A stretch of DNA of 34,105 nt from Lachnospiraceae bacterium (GTDB taxonomy: Bacteria; Bacillota; Clostridia; Lachnospirales; Lachnospiraceae): positions 1 through 34,105 of the forward strand of contig JAKSRW010000029.1 of NCBI GenBank assembly GCA_024403355.1, read 5' to 3'. Below the pieces are notes generated by a model, which ran no database searches, was not told where the DNA came from, and was given only the letters and a program-made list of their open reading frames with translations. Both the position numbers and the translations under genes were made by a program. Shown here in pieces: positions 24,326 through 33,187 of this stretch; position 1 is the first letter of the stretch, and each line of letters begins with the position of its first letter.

Positions 24326-24358
24326 AAAAATAGCCCTAAACCATAGGTTCAGGGCTAT
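24326..24358 (-). terminator. Rho-independent terminator of rpmF
   Basis: A 13-bp stem with one mismatch (ATAGCCCT 24330-24337 with AGGGCTAT 24351-24358, and the inner AACC/GGTT) with an ATA loop is followed on the minus strand by a short T run. It lies 20 bases after the rpmF stop codon. Confidence 0.85.
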
Positions 24359-24378
24359 ATAATCATAAGTTTAAGAAA

Positions 24379-24564
24379 TTATGCTTCCTGAGGAATGATT
24401 TCCTTCTTGTTGTATGAACCGCAAGCCTTGCATACTCTGTGAGGCATCATAAGCTCACCACACTTGCTGCACTTAACAAGGTTGGGCGCGGTCATCTTCC
24501 AGTTTGCACGACGGCTGTCTCTTCTAGCCTTAGAAGTTCTGTTTTTCGGACAAATAGCTCCCAT
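24379..24564 (-). CDS. rpmF: 50S ribosomal protein L32, zinc-ribbon form
   Basis: A 61-residue ribosomal protein with the basic N-terminus (PKNRTSKARRDSRRANWKM) and a zinc ribbon, C-x2-C in VKCSKCGELM and C-x2-C in HRVCKACGSYN. AAGGAGGTG lies seven bases before ATG 24564. It follows yceD, the usual bacterial order. Confidence 0.97.
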   Translation of the reverse strand: MGAICPKNRTSKARRDSRRANWKMTAPNLVKCSKCGELMMPHRVCKACGSYNKKEIIPQEA

Positions 24565-24608
24565 TTCTTACACCTCCTTAAATTATTGATAAATGGGATT
24601 CCTACAGC

Positions 24609-25160
24609 TTAATTCTCATCATCCGACAAGGATCCCTGCTGTCGGAAAATATCCCGGATAATTGACATTCTTGGGTCAAGTACCTCACGGTCACAGCCGC
24701 ATTCGCACTTGTTAAGGTTTGTTCCGCAGACGGGGCAAAGTCCTTTGCAATCCTCGTCACACAAAACCTTCATAGGAAACCCTATCATTATCTCTTCGCG
24801 AACCATTCCGTCCACATCGAGATCATATCCGTTAATGTAACAAAGCTCATCATAATCATCTTCAGTTTCTTTAAGCTTTCCGTCATCGTCAAACTCAAGA
24901 ACCGTATTTACATCGATATCAAAGGGTATTGAAACCGGCTCTAAACATCGATCACACGGAACAGATAAGATTACCTGAGCATGTGCCTTAAATATTACCT
25001 TACGTGCGCCGTTACACTCTGCAGTGTAATGAACGGGGGTTTTTGATGTAAGAACACACTCATTGCCCATATATTCCATCGTATCCATATCAAGCACCGC
25101 ATCTGCTTCTACAACAGTTCCGGCTAAATTCATACATTCCGATAGTGATATTTTCGACAT
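24609..25160 (-). CDS. yceD: YceD/DUF177 family protein
   Basis: A 183-residue DUF177 protein. Its family is linked to 23S rRNA and ribosome assembly and is almost always encoded just before rpmF, as here. Conserved parts are VILSVPCDRCLEPVSIPFD, the acidic middle segment, and EEIMIGFPMKVLC followed by a cysteine-rich stretch (CDEDCKGLCPVCGTNLNKC) that likely binds zinc in Firmicutes. ATG 25160 is chosen over the upstream 25196 because AAGGAG lies six bases before it. Confidence 0.9.
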   Translation of the reverse strand: MSKISLSECMNLAGTVVEADAVLDMDTMEYMGNECVLTSKTPVHYTAECNGARKVIFKAHAQVILSVPCDRCLEPVSIPFDIDVNTVLEFDDDGKLKETEDDYDELCYINGYDLDVDGMVREEIMIGFPMKVLCDEDCKGLCPVCGTNLNKCECGCDREVLDPRMSIIRDIFRQQGSLSDDEN

Positions 25161-25201
25161 AAGCTTCTCCTTAATCAACCGCTCAAAATCGCACATAGCC
25201 T

Positions 25202-25229
25202 ATTATAACATAGAAAAAACTTTTGTCAA
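25202..25229 (-). promoter_or_regulatory. yceD-rpmF promoter
   Basis: Minus-strand TTGACA (25224-25229), 16-base spacer, TATAAT (25202-25207): both hexamers match the sigmaA consensus perfectly, as expected for a ribosomal protein operon. Confidence 0.9.
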
Positions 25230-25295
25230 CGATATTTTTATCGCCGCAATTATTAATTATCCGCTGACAATTAATCTGTCATACCGGCCTTATGC

Positions 25296-26363
25296 TTAAT
25301 TTTCTTCCTTCAAAGGATTCTCAAGTCTGATAATCGAATCATCAAAGGAAACCTTAATTTTATTGTCCTTAAGTGCAAGTGAATCAAGCATTTTTCTGGG
25401 AATCTGGATACGTCCGGCCTTGTCTACAATTGCAAACTCGTCCTGGGTCTCCTCCTCCAGCCAGTTGATTTCACTGCTTCCCGAATTCATAATATAATGC
25501 TCCTTAAGAATACGCTCGCTGCTTATCTTTCCGTCCCTGATGGCAACTACACGCTGTACCTTCTTCGAAAGAGCCACATCATGCGTGACAATGATAATAG
25601 TCTGTCCGTATTCGCTGTTCAGACGCTTAAATAAATCGAAAATATAGTCCGCTGTTTTTCTGTCAACAGAACCTGTGGGCTCATCCGCGAGCAGAAGCTT
25701 CGGCTTGTTTGCAAGAGCAATCGCAATGGCAATTCTCTGCTGCTCACCACCCGAGAGCTGGTTCAGCTTCGAATTCTTACGATGTGACATTCCTACAAGG
25801 TCCAGAAGCTCAAGCGCCCTCTCCTTCTTGTGCTTTTCCGAAGTCAGCTGCATGGGCGTAATGATATTCTCAAAGGCATTCATATAAGGAAGAAGGTTTC
25901 TTCCGTTATTCTGCCATACAAAGCCTACGGTATCACGTTTGTAAAGTACCTTCTCCTTCTTGGAAAGCTTGAAGAGATTCTTGCCGTCTACAAAGAGCTT
26001 GCCGGCACTCGGCTCATCAAGTCCGCCGAGCATATTCAGGAAGGTAGATTTACCCGAACCGCTGTTACCGATAATTGCTGTCAGCTCGCCTCTCTCCACA
26101 CGAAGGTCAAGTCCCTGAAGTGCAAGCACCTCAAGCTCAGGTGTTTTATAAATCTTTACCAGATTTTCGGCAAGTACCATCGGTGCATTGGCATTGTCCG
26201 TCACATCATTGTCTGTTGCCTCATTGGCCATTTCAGAGGTAACCGCACTTAAGATTTCCTCAGGCTTCTCCTCAGACTTTACCGCCATATCGGTCTTTAC
26301 CTCAGACACCGGCTTATTATCCTTATGATTTTTCTTATTTGAATTTTTCACGTTATTTCTCAC
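25296..26363 (-). CDS. ABC transporter ATPase with AbrB-like C-terminal segment
   Basis: A 355-residue MacB/LolD-type ATPase. Walker [10 protein letters not shown] (99-107), Q-loop Gln151, signature LSGGEQQ (203-209), Walker B LLLADEPT (223-230) and H-loop His261 are all intact. Two extras distinguish it: a charged, low-complexity N-terminal extension of about 60 residues, and a C-terminal stretch (about 311-350: [19 protein letters not shown], then [16 protein letters not shown]) that reads like an AbrB/SpoVT swapped-hairpin domain. The latter could mediate dimerisation or DNA contact (inference). The start GTG 26363 overlaps the upstream ATPase stop (GTGA), so the two ATPases are translationally coupled. 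Confidence 0.9.
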   Translation of the reverse strand: MRNNVKNSNKKNHKDNKPVSEVKTDMAVKSEEKPEEILSAVTSEMANEATDNDVTDNANAPMVLAENLVKIYKTPELEVLALQGLDLRVERGELTAIIGNSGSGKSTFLNMLGGLDEPSAGKLFVDGKNLFKLSKKEKVLYKRDTVGFVWQNNGRNLLPYMNAFENIITPMQLTSEKHKKERALELLDLVGMSHRKNSKLNQLSGGEQQRIAIAIALANKPKLLLADEPTGSVDRKTADYIFDLFKRLNSEYGQTIIIVTHDVALSKKVQRVVAIRDGKISSERILKEHYIMNSGSSEINWLEEETQDEFAIVDKAGRIQIPRKMLDSLALKDNKIKVSFDDSIIRLENPLKEEN

Positions 26364-27058
26364 ACCTTTCCGCGGTTATCCTGGAAGGACGCACAGCCAT
26401 CCTCAATTGTATAAACAACATCACCCGCATCCATTAATCCGATATCATGTGTAGTCATAACAATGGTAACATTTTCTTCCGAAACAAGCTTTTTGAAAAT
26501 ATTTACTACGGTTATTGCAGTCTGGCTGTCAAGCTCGGCAGTAGGCTCATCCGCAAACACTACCTTGGGCTGATGCGCAATCGCACGTGCAATCGCCACA
26601 CGCTGCTGCTCACCGCCCGAAAGCTCCTGCGGCATGTGATCGGCACGGTTCTGAAGACCGACCATTCTCAGACATCTGTTTACACGTTCCTTCTTGTCTC
26701 CCTTGTAGCCCGAAAGACGAAGCGAAAACTCTACATTTTCGTATACCGTCATCATCGGAATAAGGGATACCGACTGGAATACAAAGCCCAGCATGGTTCT
26801 TCTGATTTTTTCCTTTTCGGATTCCGATATAGCCGAAATCTCACGGTCCCCGAAAAATACCTTTCCGCTTGTGGGGCCGTCGAGAGCTCCGATTATATTC
26901 ATAAGTGTAGTCTTTCCCGAACCTGAAGGTCCCCTGAGAATAGTAAGTGTTTTCTCCGGTATTTCCACAGAAACCTTTTTCAATACCTGCAGGGGCTCTC
27001 TTCCGGCTATTGGAAAGCTTTTATCAACATCTATTGTTTTAATTATAGCCTTTTCCAT
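26360..27058 (-). CDS. ABC transporter ATPase (MacB/LolD type)
   Basis: A 232-residue nucleotide-binding subunit of standard size. Walker A GPSGSGKTT (43-51), Q-loop Gln95, signature LSGGEQQ (146-152), Walker B VVFADEP (166-172) and H-loop His204 are present. It follows the FtsX-like permease by 52 bases and overlaps the second ATPase by four. One permease gene with two unlike ATPases suggests an asymmetric ATPase dimer, or alternative ATPases for one permease. Confidence 0.94.
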   Translation of the reverse strand: MEKAIIKTIDVDKSFPIAGREPLQVLKKVSVEIPEKTLTILRGPSGSGKTTLMNIIGALDGPTSGKVFFGDREISAISESEKEKIRRTMLGFVFQSVSLIPMMTVYENVEFSLRLSGYKGDKKERVNRCLRMVGLQNRADHMPQELSGGEQQRVAIARAIAHQPKVVFADEPTAELDSQTAITVVNIFKKLVSEENVTIVMTTHDIGLMDAGDVVYTIEDGCASFQDNRGKV

Positions 27059-27110
27059 TTCAACTCAATACCTTTCTGGTGGTCTGAAGCACCTTTGCTC
27101 TGCTGATTAA

Positions 27111-29924
27111 TTAATCCTCGCCAAGCTTCAGTGCCTGTGAAATCTTCATTCTGAATACCTGATTAATCAGTGCAATCAGACATCCTATGAATACGATGCC
27201 AATAATTACAAGCAGTCTCACCACATCGCCTGTCTCCGTAATAAGCTCAAGAGGCAGTGATCTGTCGGTTGCCGAATATGCAATCTGGATAATAGGCACG
27301 TAAAGCTTTGAAGCCAGCCAGCCGATGCCCAGACCGAATCCGATGGCAACCACACCCGTAAATACCTGCTCATTTACAAGCATATGTATGATTTCACTTC
27401 TGCTCATACCCATTGCTCTGAAGATACCGAAAAGAAGCTCTCTCGAACGAATCGAAAGTGTCCAGTAAATCAGGTAACCGATACTGCAGATAAGAAGAAT
27501 TGTAATAAAGCTCATGGTCAGGATACCGTTTGTTCCCTGGAATAGAGGCTCACTGCTTATTGCGCTTCGCCTGTCAAAGGAATCGATAAGCTTTGTAACC
27601 CTGACTGAATTATCTTCGACAAACTTATAGAAGCCATCCGAGCTGCTGTCCATATCAATCCATACCTCGTAAGGATAGAAGCCGATATTTTCCTGTACAA
27701 ATGACAGATGGGCAACAATCAGATAATTCTCTGTCGTAGTAGTTGTTTCATCAGGATTGATCACGATTTCCTTAGGCATATAGCCGGGCCAGTAATCAAC
27801 GAAGCCGTAAATCACACCGCTCGCAGAAGAGCTTCTGCCCTGCTCCGATACCGAATAGTTAATCTTGTCACCCAGCTTAAAGCCAAGCTTATCTCTGTAA
27901 TTTGATGAAACAAGCACTGCACCGCTGTTCTTTGAAAGTACATTCAGATACTCCCTGTAATTGTATTTCAAAAGATTGCCGTCAAGATGTGTAGCGTTTC
28001 CGAAGTCCTTTGTGTCAATACCCATAATCATTGAATTAACGGTCTTTACAGGACTCTTTACCGTAACATTCTTATTTCTGTAAACCTTTGCAATCGATTT
28101 TGCACCGGGGATTGAACCATATTTTCCAAAATCCGGCTCCGAATAGGTGATTTCAACATCCGGATCGATTGCCGCATAGGCCGCATTGTTCTTCCAGAAT
28201 TCCTTCATAACAATGTCAGCACCTGTGTTGTAATCACTGTTCTTCTCGGCATTTGCCAGAATTGTACGTGCAATCGTGGTATTAAACATACCAAAAGCTA
28301 CGGTAAGCACGAGGAATACCATAATAAAGGCCTGCTTATTTCCGGTTCTAATTAACTGAAGGAAGGATGTATAGCTTGCAGGCTTCCAGCTTTTCTTACC
28401 AAATGAATAGAAAAGTTTGATAAGAAGCGAATGAATTCTTAGTGAAAAAAGTCCCGCGCCCAGAATAAAAAGTGATGCGCTGAGGAAAATCAGCGGATCA
28501 AGTGCCTGTCCGCTAAGTACCTTATTCAGCAGCTCCTCTTCCTGCTGACCGAAGGTATAAAGTCCGTAAATCGCAACACCGAGAATGATTATATCCAAAA
28601 AGAGCTTGCGCCAGAGAGGCTTCTCCTGACGTGATCTCTTTCTTTTTACAGAGACGATTGTCACCTTGTCGCGCTTAAATACGGGAAGGAGTGTCATAAT
28701 TGTAGATATAAGCACTGCCAGTCCGCCGTAAATAAATACCATCTGTGAATATTCAACCTGAAGATTTCTTCTGGATGCGAATTCCAAAAAGGCACTGGCG
28801 GCACCCAATATTCGACAGGTCAGGCTGCCAAGCGGCAGACCAATAATAAAGCTTATAAGACTTAAGAAAAGCGACTGGAAGAAATATAATCTGATAATCT
28901 GTCCTCGTCCCGCACCACGGCTCTTTAAAAGCGCGATTTCATTTTCCTCCATTTCGAGCATCTGTCTCGAAATCATGAAAAGGAAAGCGCAAAGAAGCAC
29001 GATTACCGGCACCTGAAGAATTGTAAGAGTTACACTGATCTGCTTCTCTTTAACCTTGAAATCCTTAAGCATCTCAATATAATCAGGTGTCTCCATGCTT
29101 GAGTATACACTCTTGTACTTAACAATTGCCGCATCGACCTTTTCAAGTACATCATCAACCATATCCGGCTTAAGCTGTGTATAATCAAGAAGTACCCACC
29201 AATGCTCGTTATACTGATACTTTGTGGCATTCTTGTACATGAAGCCGTGCTCAAAAAGAGCAGGGGAAATCATAAGACAATTGTTGTAAAAATCAGGTGA
29301 ATTAAACCAGAAGTAATCATTGTCCTCTGCATTTGTAAATACACCTGTGATACGGATTTTAACCGCATCCTTATTCCTGTATTTTACATTGGGGAAGCTA
29401 AGCTCCTCACCTACAAGAAGGTTCAGCTTTACCATCGCCGCCTGGCTGATTACCGCCTCAATATATCCGTCATCGGTCATTTTATCCGAATACATCTCAC
29501 CCGAAAGAATCACCGAATGGTCTTCTATTCCGCTGAGGGTACCGATGGAAATCTTCTGTTCAGCCTTTAAACCATCATGAATAGTGGTCGATTTTGCGGT
29601 ACTTGCAACCAGATTTCTGTAAAAAATCTTCTGAACCTCAGGCAGTCCGAAGTATTCTGAAGCAGTTGTTGCGAACTCACGAACCGCCTCCGTATCGGAC
29701 TTTCCGACATTTTTTCTGACCATACCCGTCATATCAACTACGAAGGGGTACTCGTTCTTCTGTTCAATATAATTTGTAAATTCGTCGGTAAGCATGCGGT
29801 TACGCGAGGCTTCCTGATACATAGGGTGGCTGACCGCAATAGCAACAAGAAGAATGTTACCTATAAGCAGGCTCACTGCCATCCACTTTTTATGCAGAAT
29901 TTTCTGCAGCATTAAATGAAACAT
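27111..29924 (-). CDS. FtsX/MacB-like ABC permease, large form
   Basis: A 937-residue permease. A first helix (about 15-33) is followed by an extracytoplasmic domain to about 290; an FtsX core at about 290-415 contains the coupling segment LKSRGAGRGQIIRLYFF; further helices lie at about 440-540; a second extracytoplasmic domain runs to about 800; and a second FtsX core fills 805-937 (FRAMGMSRSEIIHMLV). The duplicated FtsX cores make this a fused two-half permease. Such systems move lipids, lipoproteins or peptides or transmit mechanical signals; the substrate is not evident. GGAGG lies six bases before ATG 29924. The adaptor gene ends 18 bases upstream. Confidence 0.9.
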   Translation of the reverse strand: MFHLMLQKILHKKWMAVSLLIGNILLVAIAVSHPMYQEASRNRMLTDEFTNYIEQKNEYPFVVDMTGMVRKNVGKSDTEAVREFATTASEYFGLPEVQKIFYRNLVASTAKSTTIHDGLKAEQKISIGTLSGIEDHSVILSGEMYSDKMTDDGYIEAVISQAAMVKLNLLVGEELSFPNVKYRNKDAVKIRITGVFTNAEDNDYFWFNSPDFYNNCLMISPALFEHGFMYKNATKYQYNEHWWVLLDYTQLKPDMVDDVLEKVDAAIVKYKSVYSSMETPDYIEMLKDFKVKEKQISVTLTILQVPVIVLLCAFLFMISRQMLEMEENEIALLKSRGAGRGQIIRLYFFQSLFLSLISFIIGLPLGSLTCRILGAASAFLEFASRRNLQVEYSQMVFIYGGLAVLISTIMTLLPVFKRDKVTIVSVKRKRSRQEKPLWRKLFLDIIILGVAIYGLYTFGQQEEELLNKVLSGQALDPLIFLSASLFILGAGLFSLRIHSLLIKLFYSFGKKSWKPASYTSFLQLIRTGNKQAFIMVFLVLTVAFGMFNTTIARTILANAEKNSDYNTGADIVMKEFWKNNAAYAAIDPDVEITYSEPDFGKYGSIPGAKSIAKVYRNKNVTVKSPVKTVNSMIMGIDTKDFGNATHLDGNLLKYNYREYLNVLSKNSGAVLVSSNYRDKLGFKLGDKINYSVSEQGRSSSASGVIYGFVDYWPGYMPKEIVINPDETTTTTENYLIVAHLSFVQENIGFYPYEVWIDMDSSSDGFYKFVEDNSVRVTKLIDSFDRRSAISSEPLFQGTNGILTMSFITILLICSIGYLIYWTLSIRSRELLFGIFRAMGMSRSEIIHMLVNEQVFTGVVAIGFGLGIGWLASKLYVPIIQIAYSATDRSLPLELITETGDVVRLLVIIGIVFIGCLIALINQVFRMKISQALKLGED

Positions 29925-29942
29925 GCGAATCCTCCGAAATAA

Positions 29943-31073
29943 TTAGTTAACTGCCACTAAATCGCCCTCTTCCACACCGGAAGCTATCCAGCATGTACGG
30001 GCGCCCGTGCCGCCTACAACCACATATCTTTTGCTTGTAAAACCGTTAATCATAAGATTTACATAGCTGCCCTTGTTGTCACTCTTTACCGCAGTTTTGG
30101 GAAGGGTAAGTGCATCGGGCACATACATTCTGTCAAAACGTACCACAACATCCTTGTTTACCTGAAGGTCCGAAGGATCTCCGTACACCTCGATGATGTC
30201 ATCCTCAGCAGTAAGATTTGTGGATATCGCAGTAGTCTTAAGAGTTTTTACCCTGCCGGTAAGTACTATCTCTTTATTACCGTTTGTCTGGTAAATCTTA
30301 ACAGGCATATTGTATCTCATCAGATCCGAACCGCCCGGAACAACCACCGTAATATCGCTCTTATCGATAATTGAACAAATATATGTCCATGCACCGATTG
30401 AAGAGCCTCTTCTGAGCCAGTTGGTCTGGCTTACCACGCCATCCATATTTGCCGTAATATATTCTGTGTTGAGAAGCTCTGTCAGTAGTTCAATTCTTGT
30501 CACCATAGAAGTGATTTCGTCCTCCATGGATGACACCTTCTTTGAATAATCATCAAAAAGTCTGTCATATGCCAGTCGGGCCATCAGCTTTTCATCGGCA
30601 TCCTCACTGTTTTCAGCCTTCCTGCTGTAAATATCCAGAAGCTTTTTGGTATCCGAAATATAATTGTCAAGGTCATCCTCCTTGATTGCGAGTTCAAGCT
30701 GCAGCTGTGCAATCTCACTTGCATCAAGCTCGACCGTAATCCTTGCTATGGGGTCTCCCTTTTTAACCTCGGTTCCCGTTCCGACCATATACTCCTGAAA
30801 TCTTACCGTACCCTCGGAAATCATATTGAAGACTGCCGAGCTCTTGTTATATCTTACCTCACCGTTGGCCGCGCCTGTTACGAAAAACTCGTCCCTTGTA
30901 ACCTTTACGGTCTCAATCTTAGACTGTGTCTCCGTTTCAACCTCGCCGAAATACAAATCCTTTTCTGCCTCATCGGCATAGGTTGAAAGTCCCATCGAAG
31001 GCATCATGACTGCGAGCAGAAATGCCATTGCAAGAAGAAGAAAAGTCTTTATTTTTCTGTTAATTCTTAACAT
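29943..31073 (-). CDS. HlyD/MacA-like adaptor with Sec signal peptide
   Basis: A 376-residue membrane-fusion-type protein. It has a basic N-terminus, hydrophobic signal (about 9-27) and a likely cleavage or anchor near STYADEAE. A split biotinyl-lipoyl-like domain (GTEVKKGDPIARI and later ANMDGVVSQTNWLRRGSSI) flanks a helical hairpin (about 105-205), followed by a beta-barrel part. ATG 31073 is chosen over the upstream TTG 31103 because AAGGAG lies nine bases before it. It overlaps the preceding adaptor gene by 14 bases. It presumably docks on the FtsX-like permease encoded next. Confidence 0.85.
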   Translation of the reverse strand: MLRINRKIKTFLLLAMAFLLAVMMPSMGLSTYADEAEKDLYFGEVETETQSKIETVKVTRDEFFVTGAANGEVRYNKSSAVFNMISEGTVRFQEYMVGTGTEVKKGDPIARITVELDASEIAQLQLELAIKEDDLDNYISDTKKLLDIYSRKAENSEDADEKLMARLAYDRLFDDYSKKVSSMEDEITSMVTRIELLTELLNTEYITANMDGVVSQTNWLRRGSSIGAWTYICSIIDKSDITVVVPGGSDLMRYNMPVKIYQTNGNKEIVLTGRVKTLKTTAISTNLTAEDDIIEVYGDPSDLQVNKDVVVRFDRMYVPDALTLPKTAVKSDNKGSYVNLMINGFTSKRYVVVGGTGARTCWIASGVEEGDLVAVN

Positions 31074-32106
31074 AAACACACGCTCCTTCCTCGATTCCTT
31101 CAATAATTTCGGTATAAACCGAATCCGAAATACCGATGGTTACATTCTTTTTAATTCTCTGTCCGTCGGCAACCTCATAAACAAATTTGCCTGTTGAATC
31201 CGAATAAATTGCATTAACGGGAACCACAAGTACATCGGGTCTGCTCTTTTTCAGCATTTCAACGCTTGCGAAATCGCCGACATATACATTGTCTGTTGGC
31301 TCACACTTAAGATTGAAGCGCGAAACGGGTCTGATTTCGTTCGCAACCATTACCTGAAGCTCCATCTTTGTGTAAGGGATGTACTCGAATTCGTATCTCT
31401 GTCCCCTGATTTTACAGTAAATATCCTCTGCTGCCTCTACCTTTGCTTCACTTAAGAAATCACAGGTGATAATCGGACTCTTATGATTATCAAGCGCAAC
31501 CACGGGAGTATTTGCACTTACAAAGCCGCCGGCTCTTACCTGAGCGGTAGCTACTACGGTTGAATCATAGGGTGCTTCAATATAGACATATCCGAAATCA
31601 TCCTTTGAAAGTGTCTCAAGACGTTCCTTTTTAAGTGAAAGCTCAAGCTCTGCCTTCTCCTGCTGCTGTCTGATTAAAAGCTCCTTTTCCTCGATGTCAC
31701 CGCCGTCAAGCCTTGCAAGCTCAAGCTCACCCTCAAGTCTTTTGAAGTTCTTCTCATTTTCCTCGGTAAGGTCGTCGATTTCCTCTCTCAGCTTCTCAAT
31801 TTCATCATAATGACTGCTTTTAAGACCTGCAAGAATATCGCCCTTATATACACGATCACCGGGTGAAACAAATATTTCTTTTATGAAACCGCTGTATTCG
31901 AAAGAAAACTCATCGGTATTGGGAATAACTCTGCCCTCGTACAGGGAAATCTCACTCATATCGGTTCTTGTAACATAAGTGAAATCCACCTTTGCGTTCA
32001 CGGGCTCGAGCAGTTCAATATCTTCATTGGCGGCCTTACGCGAACATCCCGCAAGCATCATCGCCGCAATAACGAATATCAATATACTTTTTTTCAAGTC
32101 ACTCAC
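31060..32106 (-). CDS. HlyD/MacA-like adaptor lipoprotein
   Basis: A 348-residue lipoprotein with lipobox MLAGC (Cys21). The first half of the lipoyl-like domain is FIKEIFVSPGDRVYKGDILAGL in two blocks (about 74-95), followed by a coiled-coil hairpin (about 98-165, EKLREEIDDLTEENEKNFKR) and the second lipoyl half (IEAPYDSTVVATAQVRAGGF). The C-terminal part has a barrel and a membrane-proximal strand set. Start GTG 32106 lies one base after the upstream stop codon with little ribosome binding sequence of its own, so translation is probably coupled. Confidence 0.86.
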   Translation of the reverse strand: MSDLKKSILIFVIAAMMLAGCSRKAANEDIELLEPVNAKVDFTYVTRTDMSEISLYEGRVIPNTDEFSFEYSGFIKEIFVSPGDRVYKGDILAGLKSSHYDEIEKLREEIDDLTEENEKNFKRLEGELELARLDGGDIEEKELLIRQQQEKAELELSLKKERLETLSKDDFGYVYIEAPYDSTVVATAQVRAGGFVSANTPVVALDNHKSPIITCDFLSEAKVEAAEDIYCKIRGQRYEFEYIPYTKMELQVMVANEIRPVSRFNLKCEPTDNVYVGDFASVEMLKKSRPDVLVVPVNAIYSDSTGKFVYEVADGQRIKKNVTIGISDSVYTEIIEGIEEGACVYVKN

Positions 32107-32107
32107 C

Positions 32108-33187
32108 TCATCTCAGAATTACCGAATCAAGAAGATTGATTCCGCTCTTAATCTCAACGTAATTATTGCCCTGAAGACCAATTTCCACCTTACGCATTTC
32201 CCTGACACCGTTTTCATTTATCAGATAAACATAAGAGTAATCGTCAGCCGAGTAAACACTTATTCTGGGAACTGAGGGCACCTGCTCCGCCGTACCCAGT
32301 ACAACCGCGATATTGCCTCTGGTTCCGACCGAAATTGAGTAATCCGGCTCATCAAGCTCGAAAACAAGCTTGCCTGTATCCGGCTCAATCTGGGTAGCGG
32401 TAACGGGGTATGCATTTCCGTTATTGGTTACAACCTCGTAGCTTTCTCCCACCTTCATATATCCGGCCGCATCACGGTCCTGCGCCTGGAATCCGCAGGC
32501 ACTTGAATCCATAATAGTCATAATACGCATATTGGGAAGTGTTGTACTGCCAACAAGTCCCTTAGCAATATAAGACACTGTTCCGTCAATTCCCGCCACA
32601 AGTGTACCGCCTTCGATTTCAGCCCTGTAGCGCTCAATTTCACCCTCAGCATACTCAATTACATTCTCGGCCTCAGTCTTTTCCGATCGAACCTCACGAA
32701 GCTTTTTAAGGTAATTCTCCTTATCAAGCAGATTGGTTTCCTCTGAATTGATTCTTGATTCATAGAATCTTATCTGCTCGTCAGCCTGACTTATGGTAAG
32801 CCTAGCAACCTTAATCATTTCCTCCATGTCGATCAGTCCGTTTTCGTAGCCCTCAATATCAAGCTTTACAAGAAGGTCTCCGGCTTTAACCTCGTCGCCC
32901 TCCTTGACATATACATAGGCCACCCTTTTTCCGCCCTCGGCAAAGGAAAGATTTTCCTCGGCAAGCTGCTTATACTGACAGCTGACCGTATCGGTAAGTA
33001 CAACATCTCTTTTTTCGCACATTGCAAGGTCATATTCATTTTCAACGCTTTCCTTGACAATCTGAATCTTGTGCGCTTCCTCTTCTCCCGGAAGAATACC
33101 GCAGCCTGCCAGTGCAAGCGACACGGTACATACCGCAGCCGCGATTCCTGCTGTGCGTAACTTAGTTTTTTTCTTTAAATTGCTCAT
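32108..33187 (-). CDS. HlyD/MacA-like adaptor lipoprotein
   Basis: A 359-residue lipoprotein with lipobox ALAGC (Cys29). Lipoyl-like halves are YVYVKEGDEVKAGDLLVKLD near residue 90 and a later VAGIDGTVSYIAKGLVG, separated by a helical hairpin that is predicted to be coiled (about 115-190). ATG 33187 follows directly on the TGA of the amidohydrolase gene, with GGAGG seven bases upstream. It is one of three adaptor genes in tandem; they share layout but little sequence, so they are not recent duplicates. Confidence 0.86.
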   Translation of the reverse strand: MSNLKKKTKLRTAGIAAAVCTVSLALAGCGILPGEEEAHKIQIVKESVENEYDLAMCEKRDVVLTDTVSCQYKQLAEENLSFAEGGKRVAYVYVKEGDEVKAGDLLVKLDIEGYENGLIDMEEMIKVARLTISQADEQIRFYESRINSEETNLLDKENYLKKLREVRSEKTEAENVIEYAEGEIERYRAEIEGGTLVAGIDGTVSYIAKGLVGSTTLPNMRIMTIMDSSACGFQAQDRDAAGYMKVGESYEVVTNNGNAYPVTATQIEPDTGKLVFELDEPDYSISVGTRGNIAVVLGTAEQVPSVPRISVYSADDYSYVYLINENGVREMRKVEIGLQGNNYVEIKSGINLLDSVILR

